Positions 43,640-55,660 of a DNA stretch of 64,000 nucleotides are shown piece by piece (the first letter of the stretch is position 1; each line of letters opens with the position of its first letter). The position numbers were made by a program, and so were the translations under genes. The notes beneath the pieces are model-generated. The model had not been told where the DNA came from. It was given only the letters and a program-made list of their open reading frames with translations, and did not search any database. Origin of the DNA: Phorcus lineatus (lineage: Eukaryota > Mollusca > Gastropoda > Trochida > Trochidae); assembly GCA_921293015.1 (NCBI GenBank), contig OV121096.1:9613000-9676999 (forward strand), in the 5' to 3' direction.

Positions 43640-46540
43640 TACGTCCGCGGCAAAAACCAACATATGATCTTGTAATCAAAATATTTCCTTATAAAGAATA
43701 GAATAAAAGGAGTCGCTCCCACAAGAATCTAACAAGAATCTTTTAAAGGTTTTCTCTGAATAAATATGAGTGAATTCAAAGTAGATAAAGTTAATGAAGC
43801 CCACTGAAATTCCTCATATTATGGTCAGATTTTTTTGTTACATACGAATGATGCCAAACCTGTGTTTAGCGATGGTTGGGAATGAGGCTGATTTTGAAAG
43901 ACTAAATGGAGAATCAAGCTTGAAGTCTTACTCTGCGACCTTGGGTCTAGAGAATGGTGGTTAATAATATCAATGACACAGACTCTTTAATTTTAAACAT
44001 CATCAGAATAATCAACACCCTCCAGGATCTATTTGATTTGATTCAATTTGATCCTTGCCTCTAATGGATACTTTTACTGAGAGAGGAGCCCATTGCAAAG
44101 TCACAGTTAGACCGGCTGGAATTATAAAATGTCCTCTTAAAAGTGATGAAAACGTTTGAGTGGTATTCTGCTGAAGTTTTCAGATATATGAACGTGTAAG
44201 ATTGGTAGACAACAGTGTTTAGACATATTTATCTACGTGTGCGTGTATCAGTTACAACAGCTGGCAGGTGGTCCTCATCCATGAACTAGAATGTCCACCT
44301 AGGAATTTCCTATGTATTGAAGCAAGAACATGAATGGCAAGGACTGGTTGGACCAAAACATTTGGAAGTACAGGCTGGGGCCCCATAATGGTGTTGGTTA
44401 TTTAAAAAATGTGACAAGATTTTAACAAATACTTCAACAAAGATTATGACTTGTTCCATTTTGTTTAATTGCAATTAAAGTAGCTACAAATTGTATAACA
44501 GATTAGTATGGTCAATACTTTGTCTGCTTTATTTTTCTCCAACTCATAAGTAGTAGGAGAAGCTGCTTAACAGATTCGGCTTGGGTTTGTGATCCCCTTT
44601 AGCGATGTCTTGTTATGGCCTCTAGGCCGATGTGTTTACCTTGAAACGTGATAAGTCAAATCGTAGTTTGATCAAATGTTTGTAATCAATTTTATTATAA
44701 AATTATCCCTTCTATATCCCTCCTATTGTATTCTGCTTCCCAAAGGATGTGAGAGAATCAACAGTTCTTGGTACACTTGGGTTATCCACTTCAGTCCGGG
44801 AGGTGCAATAGTTGAGCAGGGCATGTTCCAACTCTTGCTAACAGATCTACTGGAAATAAAAATAAGAATTAGAGGAGAAACACAAATTCTATAATACATT
44901 GAGCATATTTCATATTCAATTACATGCAATAAAGATTCTTGACTATTGCACAATCTAAAAGGATTATGTTATAACTTCATTATAGAAAACATGAAAAGTA
45001 GCTTTTAAAGTAATTTTACTTAGTGTATTTTGACAAATAAACACTATTGAACACGAAGTTTCACCAAATTGCCCTCAATCACCGAAGTATCTCATAGACC
45101 CTTGACATGATGAAAACTATTGGAGCCGCAGAAAAATGATACTAACGAATTAATGTCGGTACTCATTTAAAAAAGACTACCTTTCGGTGCATACCGTCTA
45201 TATGGGACGTTTTTGAAGAGGCTTCAAAAGTATGGAAAATTTTATTTTGATAAAAAATAGAATTTGTTCCTTCCATTATGTCCCATAGAGATTATTAACA
45301 CAAAATTTGAAATTTTTTTTAAACCCTATGCATACATTGTATATGGGTTAAGCATATGCTGAAAGTGCCCGTAGCAAAGATCACCATCTCCTGGGTATGT
45401 ACTTTTTCCATTACGAATTCCTATTTTCAACTCAGCTTAGGTTAAAGGCATGTACACCGAAGAACAAAGGTCTAAAATATAAATGAAAAATGAATTCAGA
45501 TCAACTTCGACCGTACTTTTTTTTTCTGACAGTTTCAAACAGTTGAGCCTGTAACTGTGCTCTTTTTGGATTTAGACAGCTGTCCTATTAGCGGCAAGAA
45601 CAGGTATTAGACTTCTGTTATAACATTCACTTATTTTTTTACCAGATAAATACAAAGGGTTATTTCTACTGATTGTCGAAATTTGCGCCAACTTGAGGCT
45701 GACTGTGTGTTGATATTCAGAACGCCTTTTCCTGAAGGTTTCAAGATTAGATGGAAATGAATTCGGCAGCTTTACGTCGATTAACTTCTCTATTCCACCA
45801 AATATATGAAACTTTGTGTTTAAACTTTCCAGTGAGTTTGCCGGTGAGATTTTGATTTGACAATGCAATGTCTATAGCGAAAAGACCATCGGAAAATCCC
45901 TTTCAAACTTGTCTCATTCCAATTAGCTGACCAATCAAGGCATGCAGCTTTAGGTACATCTGAAATATTAAAGAATGTGGTTGTTCACAGGAAATGATCG
46001 CTGAAGAGAGTATATTCCAATTCCTGGTATAAATTACATTAACATTTTGCAGATAGAGAAGGTGTAAGAAGGGTGGGATCCGACACAGATTTGGTAGGTT
46101 TACCCACGTTGACACGAGTTGATGTATCAATATTTAGTAGTACTAATGAGCTTTGTCGTACGCTTGACATGGGCTGATGCATGTTATATGACCGTGACAG
46201 TCTGACACATGTCAACTGGTTTTAAAAAGGGATGATACAGGTAATTCACCCTTGACAACGTCCTTATAGAGGTTATTCTAACTTGATGACAGGGTGCTGC
46301 CGGTTCTTCATCCGGTTCTTTACCTTAGACTAAAGGCTGAAGCAGAGTGATTTGCAATAGAAGATCCAATGTATCATCCCTGGGACCATCAGCCCTTGTG
46401 CTAAAGCTCTCGGGCTGGAGACGACATAAATGCAACCATCCAATCTATCAATCTATGTATAACTCATTGTGTCCTTAAATTGTGTTTCTCACTTCTATAT
46501 TCTGCCTTTACGTTATCGGTGTTGACCTCACATTCCTGGC
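43640..46540. other. Loop of the inverted repeat with no recognised gene
   Basis: About 2.9 kb. The longest frames are under 100 codons and I recognise no family. Around 46240-46440 there are short phrases (GATACAGGTAATTCACCCTTGA) that resemble the adjacent 31-bp minisatellite. Confidence 0.45.
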
Positions 46541-47320
46541 ATATTCACAAAACAGCTAGACGTAAAAACAGTTATTGCTTGTTTCTAATTTTGACTTAAT
46601 AGAACAGTTATCTAATGACAGTTAGTTGCGTTTTTCATTGAATTTTTTAATCGAGATTTAGGTTTTGTTCCCCGATCCATAAGTGAAGAGCGCAACACAA
46701 TATGAGGACCTTATGATACAGATCTAAAGCACTTCACGACAGTTTATTACAGATGATTTGCCCGTAAGGACAGGTTGATACGAGTAATTCGCCCTTGAGG
46801 GGCAGGTAATGTAAATAATATTCCCTTTAGGATAGCCTGATATAGGCTTTTTGCCCTTAAAGACAGGCTGTCAAGGTCATACCCATCAAGGCAGGATAAT
46901 ACAGTTTTATAAACCTCGACTGACGTAAATCTATCTCCTTTTACCGGGAAATGTCTGTGGTCAGTTTCCCAGGCTTTCTTTAGGAGTGCCTGGGGATTTC
47001 TACAGAATTTTCTTTTAAATTCAAATGTTTAATTTGAATGATTACAACTCACCCTCTTATTAAATTTCATCATAAAATATCACAACAATATCACGGCCTT
47101 CAGTCCTCCTTAATTTTTATCTGCCACGGATTAACATTTTCAAACAAAACCTAGCGCCAGTATTGATCCCTAACATATGCCCTTCACGATTAGTTCATAG
47201 AGGTTATTACTTGACAGTCTATTATAAATAGTCTAAATAGATTATGATAAAAAGATAAAAATAACAAAAATATAATCAGAATGAGATCAGTTTTATTGAA
47301 CAAATTCTGGTGTGTGGACT

Positions 47321-49494
47321 TTACTGGCCCTGAATCCAAGAATTGAAGTAGGACACACGAGTGTAGACACTTGGGTAGGATCCAGAGCAGGAACTGATGC
47401 CCCAGGAAGTGATTCCAGTCAGAGTGTTTCCAACAACCATTGGACCACCACTGTCACCCTGTTGGAAGAAATATTCTTATTTGTTCATCACAGCATAAAT
47501 AAAACTTGATTTTTATTTGTAGCGTGTAGCTTATATCATTATTTATGATATTAAATGTGTTTGGTTTGTCAATTCATTGGGATCAATGAAACATACACTG
47601 CAGGCAGATTTTCCGCTAGCAAAGATACAGATGTGACCACTGTTGATGGTGGCGCCACTGATTCCAGACCATCTGCTGCTACAGTCAGTGTTAGTGAGGA
47701 CAGTCATGTCAACCTTTTGCAGATAATTGGGAGTGGATCCTCCACCTAGTCAAATATAAAACAATATGAAAACATTTAGTTATCTTTTTTTAAAATAGGA
47801 TAGTGTATTTAACAGTACGTATATGTCGCAACGTTTAATCAAAAAGACCCAAAGTTGTAGGTAGAAACATGAACATACAAGAGTGTATTTCAACAAAATT
47901 TTCAAAGCACTGCATTTCGAGTATCTTAAATCCCAGTTACATCTAAAAAATACAAATGTGAACACATTTAACATACAGCTTTAACAAGTATGTGTGTATT
48001 GGTGAAGACGTTTTGATATAATACGTTCATAACAACGTATTAACTATATCCAGGGTGCACATGTTATTCCTCGTACATGCTTCTTAACAGACTCTAAACA
48101 GATTTTTAAAGAAAGGTGTAATTTGTATCTAAAAATATCGCCTCAAGTAACAGTGAACAATACAACACCTGACAGTCTACCCCATCCTGAGATGGTAGCG
48201 GTAGAACCAGAGTAATCATTGCTTCCTGAGGCCAGGTTGATAGTACTGACAGCTGAGCTTGAAGTATCCATGGAAGTGGTCAATCTTAGTACTGCGATGT
48301 CATTGGGGTAGCCAGCAGCATTCCCATTGTAGCTAGGGTGCTATGAAATAACATAACAACTTTAAACAAATATTCGAATTTTCTAGGCTTATCATAAAAA
48401 CTTTGAGTACTTGGTTGATGCGTTTTATTTAAAACAAAATGTCCAGTGGTTGCCTAGATACTATATTTTTAAATACCTTACGACAATCATGAAAGGAGTA
48501 CTTTGGTATTCTAAGCATACAAACTCCCGTAATGTTTATGTTATAAAAACATGATTATCTTTATTTGTCTTTGTCTTATATCTCCTAAATGTCTCTCCAA
48601 GAAGATCAATGCCTTTAAAATCTTTATTTTGATATGAAAATATTCTAAAAACCAGCACTTACGTTGGTGTAGGAAGTGACTGATGAATACTGTTCAGTTC
48701 CATCATTGTTGTTCATTCTCAACATACCAAAGACCAAACGGTAAGAGCTTGCACTGCAAATATTATATAAACTTCTATAAAGTGGAAATATAATCTATTA
48801 TAAATTAATCCAATAGTCAAATACAGTAAGGATAAACACAATACATTATCAAACTTTCAAATGTGTAGACAATTCAAAAGGCAAAAGTAAAAAGAACACG
48901 AGTTCACCTGTTAGAGAGACAGTGGGCAGCAGAAAGAGCCTTGTTGTTGGTGTATAGAGCACAGCCACAGATGTGGAACCAGCTGCTTCCACTTCTCACC
49001 TGGACACTGCCCTGCCAGGGAAACTCGTTAGCAGCAGCATTGCTTCCTCCAACGATGTGAGAACTGATCTCAGCCGAGACACAGGCTGATGAATGAATAG
49101 ACAAGTATATTTTGATGGTAGATCATGTTACAAAGTGAAGAACGGTAATCTTTCACCTTATTGTATACACATGAAGCCATCGTTTACTAAATGTTTCTTT
49201 ATAAATCATTTTGCTTTTATTTGTAAATCATATGATGAAATAAGAAAAATATATGTATCTGATCAATTTCTATCAAAGCACCCAGAAGTAGCATTTAAAT
49301 CATTATTATCCTCTGGTGATGAAAAAATTATTAAGAATGTGTCATTGTTTATATATATACATTTGATATATACAATATTATACATTATATATATACAATT
49401 GACAGAGTTAGACAATATATATATATATATATATAGTCTAAGATAATATATATATATATATATATAAGACTTGAGAGGTGGAACTGCATGAACT

Positions 49495-49561
<67 letters not shown>

Positions 49562-51123
49562 CTAACTCTGTCAATTGTATATGGGCCGAAAGCCTTGGAT
49601 GCAATAATCTTCTTCTTCTACTTCATATGTTTACTTATAAGGTGAGACAGGGTTCTTTACCAAGCCATATATTTCAAACAGTAGAGAGAAAAGACTGTCT
49701 GTTTCTGTGATAACTAGACTGTTACCTACTCAACAACAGAAAAACTCTATTTGGCAAATGTCAGCAGTGATAGGTTGAATGGTTTTTACGCATACCTACA
49801 AAGTAATTAAGATTATCACTTATGAAAAAAAATGAGCAATATTTTCTATCATGTGCATTCATAAGCATAATGGTCCCCTATCGGTATGCATATCCGTTGC
49901 TTTTTTGACAATATATTTGACTCTGTTGCATTTGTTGTGTATTTTAAATTTCATATAAAAATAAGGCTCCGTAAATACATATCGCATAAATGAGGAACGA
50001 AATATAACATAAACTAATAAAAAATAAAATAATATTCTGAATATTGCCACAATGCAAGGGTCATAAGTACGATGATAAAGAAATTTATAGCTGCCAAACA
50101 CTTACGAGTCTAAAATCCTAAATAACGTAAAATCCCTATACACCCGACGGCAAAAGAAACGCACCTAATTTCATCAGAGCCAAAACAAAATACTGCTGCC
50201 AGATAAAGATGATTTTGAATATCATTGATACGTATGTGCTTTGTAAATAGTAAAACATAAGTTTAACAATCAGGGTATTGACAAATAATTTTTAATACCT
50301 ATTCAAAGTGTGCTGAAATCGCTGTTTTAGGGTTTTTTTTACAGAATGATTAGAGTTTAAAATTTTAGTTGTAAATATATCTGTATATGTGTATATTTCT
50401 ATTTTGGTAATCAAAGATTTTTTGGACATAATGCACCTTAGACATGTGACGTCCTACTAGACACCATTTTTACTCTCCTATCTCGCCTAGATTTCAGAAC
50501 GACAATTTACTAAAAACCTGTCTTTTTAGACATGACCAAATAATGGTTAAAATTTAGTTATAACGATGGTTGTTTTCTTACGACATGATGTAACTACCTG
50601 TTAGTAATATTTATCCCCTGTGGATTAGATAATCTTGCACTTTATATGGTAACATTCTTTTGACATGAAGTGTACTTTTAACATTTATGCAAAAACTATA
50701 CCCGTCAAAGCTCTTAAAATTTACAACTTTTCCCCAAAAAGCTGAAAAGTCATGAAAACTTTTGATCTTTTTGATAAAAAAAGGAACAGAGACGACAATA
50801 GAGGTTAAAAAAATCGCTTACAAATATTTCATAATCTACATATTCTAAATTAGGTAACATTCGGGTAAAAGTAAATAATCGTACAGAATCTGTTGCATCT
50901 GGTCAATGTTACAATATATTTTCATTCAAGGCTATAAAATATAAATTTTTGCGCTTATCAATTACCTAAAATTATGTTGTCCCTTGTTAGAATTACCATA
51001 ATCCTTTCATTAGCAAGGGCACACAGCCATGAAAACCTTTCGATAAAGAAAGGAACAGAGACGACAATAGAGGTTAAACTTACCAGCCAGGATACAGAGG
51101 ACGGTCACTGCAAGACAGTTCAT
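47321..51123 (-). CDS. Chymotrypsin-like serine protease, copy D (inverted)
   Basis: Minus-strand exons: 51084-51123, 48908-49085, 48663-48753, 48169-48340, 47597-47745 and 47321-47458, with the same lengths and phases as the other copies. All are open and the product is 255 residues. The triad His68/Asp117/Ser213, pocket residues, His-Ile activation site and extra Cys55 are all preserved. Asn60 and Thr125 are shared with C. Intron 1 is about 2.0 kb instead of 1.15 kb. It lost most of the ancestral intron and contains a LINE remnant, a long AT palindrome and a partial re-duplication of its own 5' end. The acceptor of exon 2 is CAG instead of TAG. AATAAA lies at 47292-47297 (minus). The coding sequence looks functional. 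Confidence 0.92.
49093..49400 (+). mobile_element. Non-LTR RT C-terminal remnant in intron 1 of protease D
   Basis: The frame includes HFAFICKSYDEIRKIYVS and VAFKSLLSSGDEKIIKNVSLF, which resembles the C-terminal HF...C..YDeiRk.Y...F..LLsS region of mollusc non-LTR ORF2. It is antisense to gene D, starts only eight bases from exon 2 and runs into AT repeats. It is truncated and inactive. Confidence 0.6.
49391..49583. repeat. AT-microsatellite palindrome (cruciform-prone)
   Basis: The arm ATATACAATTGACAGAGTTA... at 49391-49422 is mirrored perfectly at about 49552-49583. The interior is mainly (AT)n, with a roughly 57-base pure AT tract near 49500-49558. The whole block can fold into one long hairpin. 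Confidence 0.9.
50755..51082. repeat. Local partial duplication in intron 1 of protease D
   Basis: The phrase ending GGAACAGAGACGACAATAGA occurs at about 50755-50806 and again at 51030-51082, next to the exon 1 donor. A, B and C have it once. The distal copy is joined to sequence from further inside the ancestral intron. Confidence 0.8.
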
Positions 51124-51152
51124 CTTGATCTTCTGGAGAGTGGAGATGTGGT

Positions 51153-51183
51153 ACTGAGCTGGTCGTGATGCTTACTGTATATA
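51153..51183 (-). promoter_or_regulatory. Core promoter of protease D with altered TATA box
   Basis: On the minus strand the box reads TATATACA (51176-51183) instead of the TATATAAA in the three other copies. The TCAGT initiator (51153-51157) and spacing are unchanged. The change may weaken transcription. Confidence 0.7.
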
Positions 51184-51345
51184 CGTTCACTCCACATAAC
51201 AGGCGGTTTCTTCGCACACTCATGATTAAAAAAACCTGCCAATTGTCTCCTTTTCTCTGAAATTATGATATTATAAGTAGTCACCATATACTTTATGACA
51301 GTTTAAGTGGCGCTTGATCCAATTTTAATGATAAAGGTTAACATG

Positions 51346-53320
51346 GCTCCTTTACGATATTTTTTTAATTGCGTTTTACATTTTGACAAAATGTTCCAAG
51401 TTCTTTTTGGAGGCAAATGCACTTTAAAATATTCCTTTAATTCATATATGAAATAACAATAGATTTATAAGTTAAAATATTAATAGTATATATTATAGGA
51501 ATATTATCATGATTTAAATCTTTTTTAACAAAGATATGTATTTGTGCACAATCTGTGATGTGATGATTATTCAAGTACTTACTTATAAGCTCTACACTTA
51601 TCCTTTTAAACCAAATCCAAAGATCCTAACATCATTTGGTCTGCTATAAGCACAAGGTAGATAACATTAATAATTAAAAAATATAACAATAATAAATAAC
51701 TAATAAGATTAATCTCTTTTCTGTACAGGGCAGATTTAGCACAACTTGTTGTTTTCTTTAAAAACACGTTTTAACTTGTTTCTGTAATTGATGAGTTATT
51801 CAAGTTTTCATAAGTTTAAAATCAAAGTATTGAGATATTCACATTCTAATTCATAGAGTAGCTATCATTACCTATTAATCTTTCTTATCTGAAAATCTTG
51901 CAGTTGTAAGATAATTTAAATATATAAGGGGTGTTAGGGTGAAACAGGATGGGAAAGGGTTACCCTATTTACGGACAATTTAAAAAAATCTCAAAATAGT
52001 GCCATTGGCTCTGTAGCTCATCAGCATTTGTATTTTTGATGTGCAAGACTGCGATTCACACCGTTAACGTTAGTTCTCGTGGTGAAATAATTTACATCAC
52101 CAAATTAAAGCGTCAGTGTGGAATACGTTTTATGATATAATTGGAAGAAGATCATCAAAAGTCATTCAAAATAATAATATTCTTTAATTCACGATACAAA
52201 ATAGAAAAAAACATCAGATTCATTAAAAACCCAGTTCGGTGTACTATATTTAATTCACACTTTTATATATTCTTTCACACAATTATTTTTCCATTTACAT
52301 CCTTACTGTATCTTCTTCATGTTTTCTTTATGGTTTAAACATTATTTATTTCAAAAAGAGAAAGGGATTGGTAAACAGGCTAGCAGTCTATCTGAATACC
52401 TCTCCGATTACATAACGTTTTCTATATAATAGAAATGTTTCTAAAATATTTATTTCTTAACCGATTTCGAAATATATGTTTATCTCGACATGAAAAAATT
52501 ATATAAGGGATATTCCAGTTTTTAAATTTTTATTTTCTTGTAAGATCAAATCAGCGAATAGAACCTCTGTGGGCTGGGTACTATTCCACGTAGATAATTC
52601 AGATCAATCTAACTATGGGTATAAATGCTCAGTCTCCAATAGATGTTTGTCCTTTTAGGTATCAAGTTTGCGAATCATTTATTGAGGATTACGATGAATG
52701 CATATTATCGAGATCAATTTAGGTTTCCATGTAACCATACTGTGTCTCCAACGTATTAAATAATGTCCCAAAATAGTCGATATAAAATATCAAAATATAT
52801 GTTTTATAGCGTTTTCTTTGTATCCATGTTTTATTGCAAAAGTTTATTTTTTTCAAGTTCATAATTTTCCTCCAAGTGTCATATTTCAATTAACACAATA
52901 AATTATGGTGGAAAAAGGCTCTTTGATAAAAACAAAACACGCGGATATTCCATGTTCATAAACTGAAGAGCAGAGGGTTTTTGGAGTAATTAAAGTGACA
53001 CAGGGTATATTTATGATATTCTTGTAGCTTTAAAAAATGCCAAAGACACCATATTTCAAATTCCTTCCTCTAATTTGCATCTTTATCTCTGAAATGAGGT
53101 TATTGAGACAGTTTCTTGTTTTCTTGGGTAATCAGAAACCGGTAATATAAATGTTAAAATGTCGAAATTCTGCGTCGAAGGGACAATCTAATCGGGGTGT
53201 TTTTTGTTGAAACGAAATTCAAGAAAACATTCTTATTTATACCATTATTTTACTAGTGCATGATTATAACACAACCAAGTTGAAACATGTTCCTTGAATG
53301 ATTTAAAGTAAACTAGTTCA
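51346..53320. other. Gene-free stretch
   Basis: AT-rich unique-looking DNA with only short frames that lack family motifs. I see no feature that can be supported. Confidence 0.45.
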
Positions 53321-53329
53321 TCGGCGCTA

Positions 53330-53395
53330 CGAGCGGGACAAGCCTTGCTACGGCATTACAAGGCAATTGTGGTTAGTTTTATCATAAATATTTTG
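53330..53395. repeat. Dispersed repeat end (pair with 56145-56200)
   Basis: The phrase TTGCTACGGCATTACAAGGC, followed by TTAGTTTTATCATAAAT, recurs with few changes at 56145-56200. It probably marks the end of one repeat family. Both lie in the same orientation. Confidence 0.5.
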
Positions 53396-53639
53396 CATAT
53401 GTATGGAAATTCTGTATAATCTGTAAATTAGAATTACGTTTGAGTCATGGGCGCGCGCCATTGTCCGGGTTTCGTTTCGATCACAAATCACGACAGAAAC
53501 CTTCAATATTGAACTGATAAGTATTTTGATGGTGATTTTCAGATACAATCAATACTTCACGATAAAATTATTTTTTAATAACACAATTTATAAAGTTTGA
53601 CATATTTGACTCCAACACCATACTCTGTCTCTTTACAAT

Positions 53640-54182
53640 ATCACCGAAAACAGAAGGAACTTTTCTCATATCATAAAAAAGTATGTTGACCTGCCGTGGA
53701 CCGCTTGTCCGACAAGCAAGTGGAATGAGCCTGTCGCTACAAACTGTAGAAAAACTAACACCTGTATCAGTGGTGGCAGGGCCACTGAACGCTTTGCCTC
53801 GTGAATTATTTGATCATTTACCAGGTTAACCAACACATATATCGTTGTCCTCCGAAAACGGTATCGTTCGAACAGTTTACTGTCTGAATACAGTTCTAGC
53901 GGATTAAACATGTCCCGAAACGTCCTTTGACCTCCAGCTCGCCTCTTGTACTTCCTGATGCATCTAAAAACTTGTACCACATCGGCCATGTTAACTTGGA
54001 ATCAAACTGACTTAAGACTGGTCAGGAGCAGCCTCAGAATTTAAGACAAAAATGATCTCGGTCTTAAGATTTAACACTTAAAAATGTACATGAACCTCGA
54101 TTTAAGACAATATTATTGCTTAAGATAAAAATTTCAGACTGAAGCAAATTTTAGACTTAAGTTTCTTTCATGATCTCGGGGC
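53640..54182 (-). mobile_element. 5' half of a PIF/Harbinger element with HARBI1-like ORF
   Basis: The minus-strand ORF 53989-53666 begins MADVVQVF and contains TFRDMFNPLELYSD, LFERYRFRRTTIYVLV, ALPPLIQVLVFLQFVATGSF. This is the N-terminal region of HARBI1-type nuclease/transposases (RyRfsR.ti..L...l.......r...L....qvlvaLrfyAtGsf). It ends after 107 codons, before the catalytic DDE residues. Upstream on the minus strand the DNA is rich in CTTAAG and ends in GGCCCCGAGATCATGAAAG at about 54182, which looks like the 5' terminal repeat. The 3' half is missing or too diverged to see. Confidence 0.75.
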
Positions 54183-54845
54183 CTGTAATATTGCTAAGAT
54201 CTGTTTGTGACAGCCTGCTTTTCCATATGACAGCGTGACAATAAAGCGGGTTATTGCAGATGTTTATGAAATATTTAAAACATGTAACAGGGTAGCAGAT
54301 CGCAATTAAAAATTAACTGATTATCATTCAAACGCTGTATTAATGCATGTACATTTATATAATTTTGAAGAGCGATATGTTTCCGATGATAAAGTTTGAT
54401 TCTTGTATGATTTTAAGCAAGAACGGTTATTTCAGTAGACGTTCTAGAGGCTAGATTCAAAATTGCACCTTATCAATAAGCCCTTTCTTTATAAAACAAA
54501 AACGTATGCCCAAAACTTCAATTTACTTCCTACCAAAGACAAAATTCATGACTGTCTACGTACGATGTTCAATTTCTGTCTCGTATAGGTAAAAGAATTA
54601 TAACCTTTAGTCGGTTGAAATTGGCATTCTTACTCACTTCACTGCCAAAAGGCACAATTATTTGACTTTGGTAAATTGCAGCAACAACGTTGGACTAAAC
54701 GTTTAGGTTATGATTTGTTCTTGAAACTGACAAATTAAATAAGAAAGTCGGTTAACAAAGTACAATGCATTCTGGATATCTAACTTCTTAATTCTCGGAC
54801 TTGACGTTCCAGTTTAAATTCTCATACTGTATCAAGCATATGGGG

Positions 54846-54894
54846 GGAGTGAGTGAGTTGGAGTTTAACGTGCTTTGAACAATATTTCAGTTAT
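54846..54894. mobile_element. Fragment of a gastropod-type SINE end
   Basis: GAGTGAGTGAGTTGGAGTTT followed by AACGTGCTTTGAACAATATT resembles the 'gtgagtgagtttggttttacgccgctt' end common in abalone-type SINEs. Only about 49 bp is present. Confidence 0.45.
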
Positions 54895-55023
54895 TAAACA
54901 CGTGGATGACAAGCACCCAAAAGAGAGTGGACAGATCAGGGAAAAGGGGATAGAAAGTATAAGTGAAAAGACGGAAAAAAGGCATAGTGAGAGATAGAAA
55001 GTAGGTTTTAGAAGGACTCAAAT

Positions 55024-55065
55024 TTGGTCTGGCTTCTACCCGTCGACTTGTCCAGCGTGGGTGCC
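55024..55065 (-). repeat. Dispersed repeat core (copy 2)
   Basis: Reverse complement of 2579-2620 with two mismatches. See the copy in the IGFBP intron. Confidence 0.6.
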
Positions 55066-55329
55066 CAAGCATATGGACAAAGGACATGTAATGGAATATT
55101 TTTAATAATGTATAGATATACAATAAAAATAATGAGGCTAACAGTGCGATAACAATGAAACAGGCTAACGCTGTGGACATGATCGGCCAATGCAATTACT
55201 CAGAGTATATTATAGGAATAAGGTGTGATGATGATATTTGAATTGTAGAAAATGGTGATTTGAATACACCAGCCAATTGAGAATGCCCCAACCATAAAAC
55301 CATAAAACATTTGCTGAAAGTAAAATGGA

Positions 55330-55660
55330 GATGATAAAGGTGAGGTGATATGGGGTTTATCGCCACTTTCAAGAGTATTTCACTTACATCGTGGCTGATT
55401 TCAGGGAGAAAGCCAGCAACACTTTTGTGGCTATGCATTGCGATAAAACATGCTAGCATAGTTTGGAACTAGCAAACCATGGGTGGTATCGCGCTGGAAT
55501 TCAGTGTAGCATTGCAACCAAACCCAACTACGTGTAGAACAGTTCTCCACTGCAGACAAAGTTGCCGAGCCCCTGATGGAATTCGAACCCCAGACATATT
55601 GCTTCAAAGCCTAACAAGTGTTTGCCACTAACATGACAATGTCCCCCGCCGTTATGACAT
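55330..55660 (-). mobile_element. SINE copy 2 (most complete)
   Basis: Starting at GTGAGGTGATATGGGGTTTA it runs through GGGAGAAAGCCAGCAACACT and ends near GTCCCCCGCC. Read from the right on the minus strand, GGGGTTCGAATTCC is a recognisable tRNA-type B box, with an A-box-like TTAGTGGCAAACACTTG about 40 bases before it. This gives a tRNA-derived head and a roughly 330-bp body. Confidence 0.7.

Larger units (their letters stand above)
46545..51345. repeat. Right arm of the large inverted repeat (gene D arm)
   Basis: Reverse-complement homolog of 38207-42150. The outer boundary near 51345 lies about 160 bp upstream of gene D's TATA box, so D kept only a minimal promoter. Intron 1 of D differs from the others, having gained unrelated sequence. 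Confidence 0.85.

Noticed and set aside
45572..46130. Two minus-strand frames of 98 and 75 codons in the inverted-repeat loop
   Set aside because: No family resemblance and no splice or promoter context. Probably chance frames.
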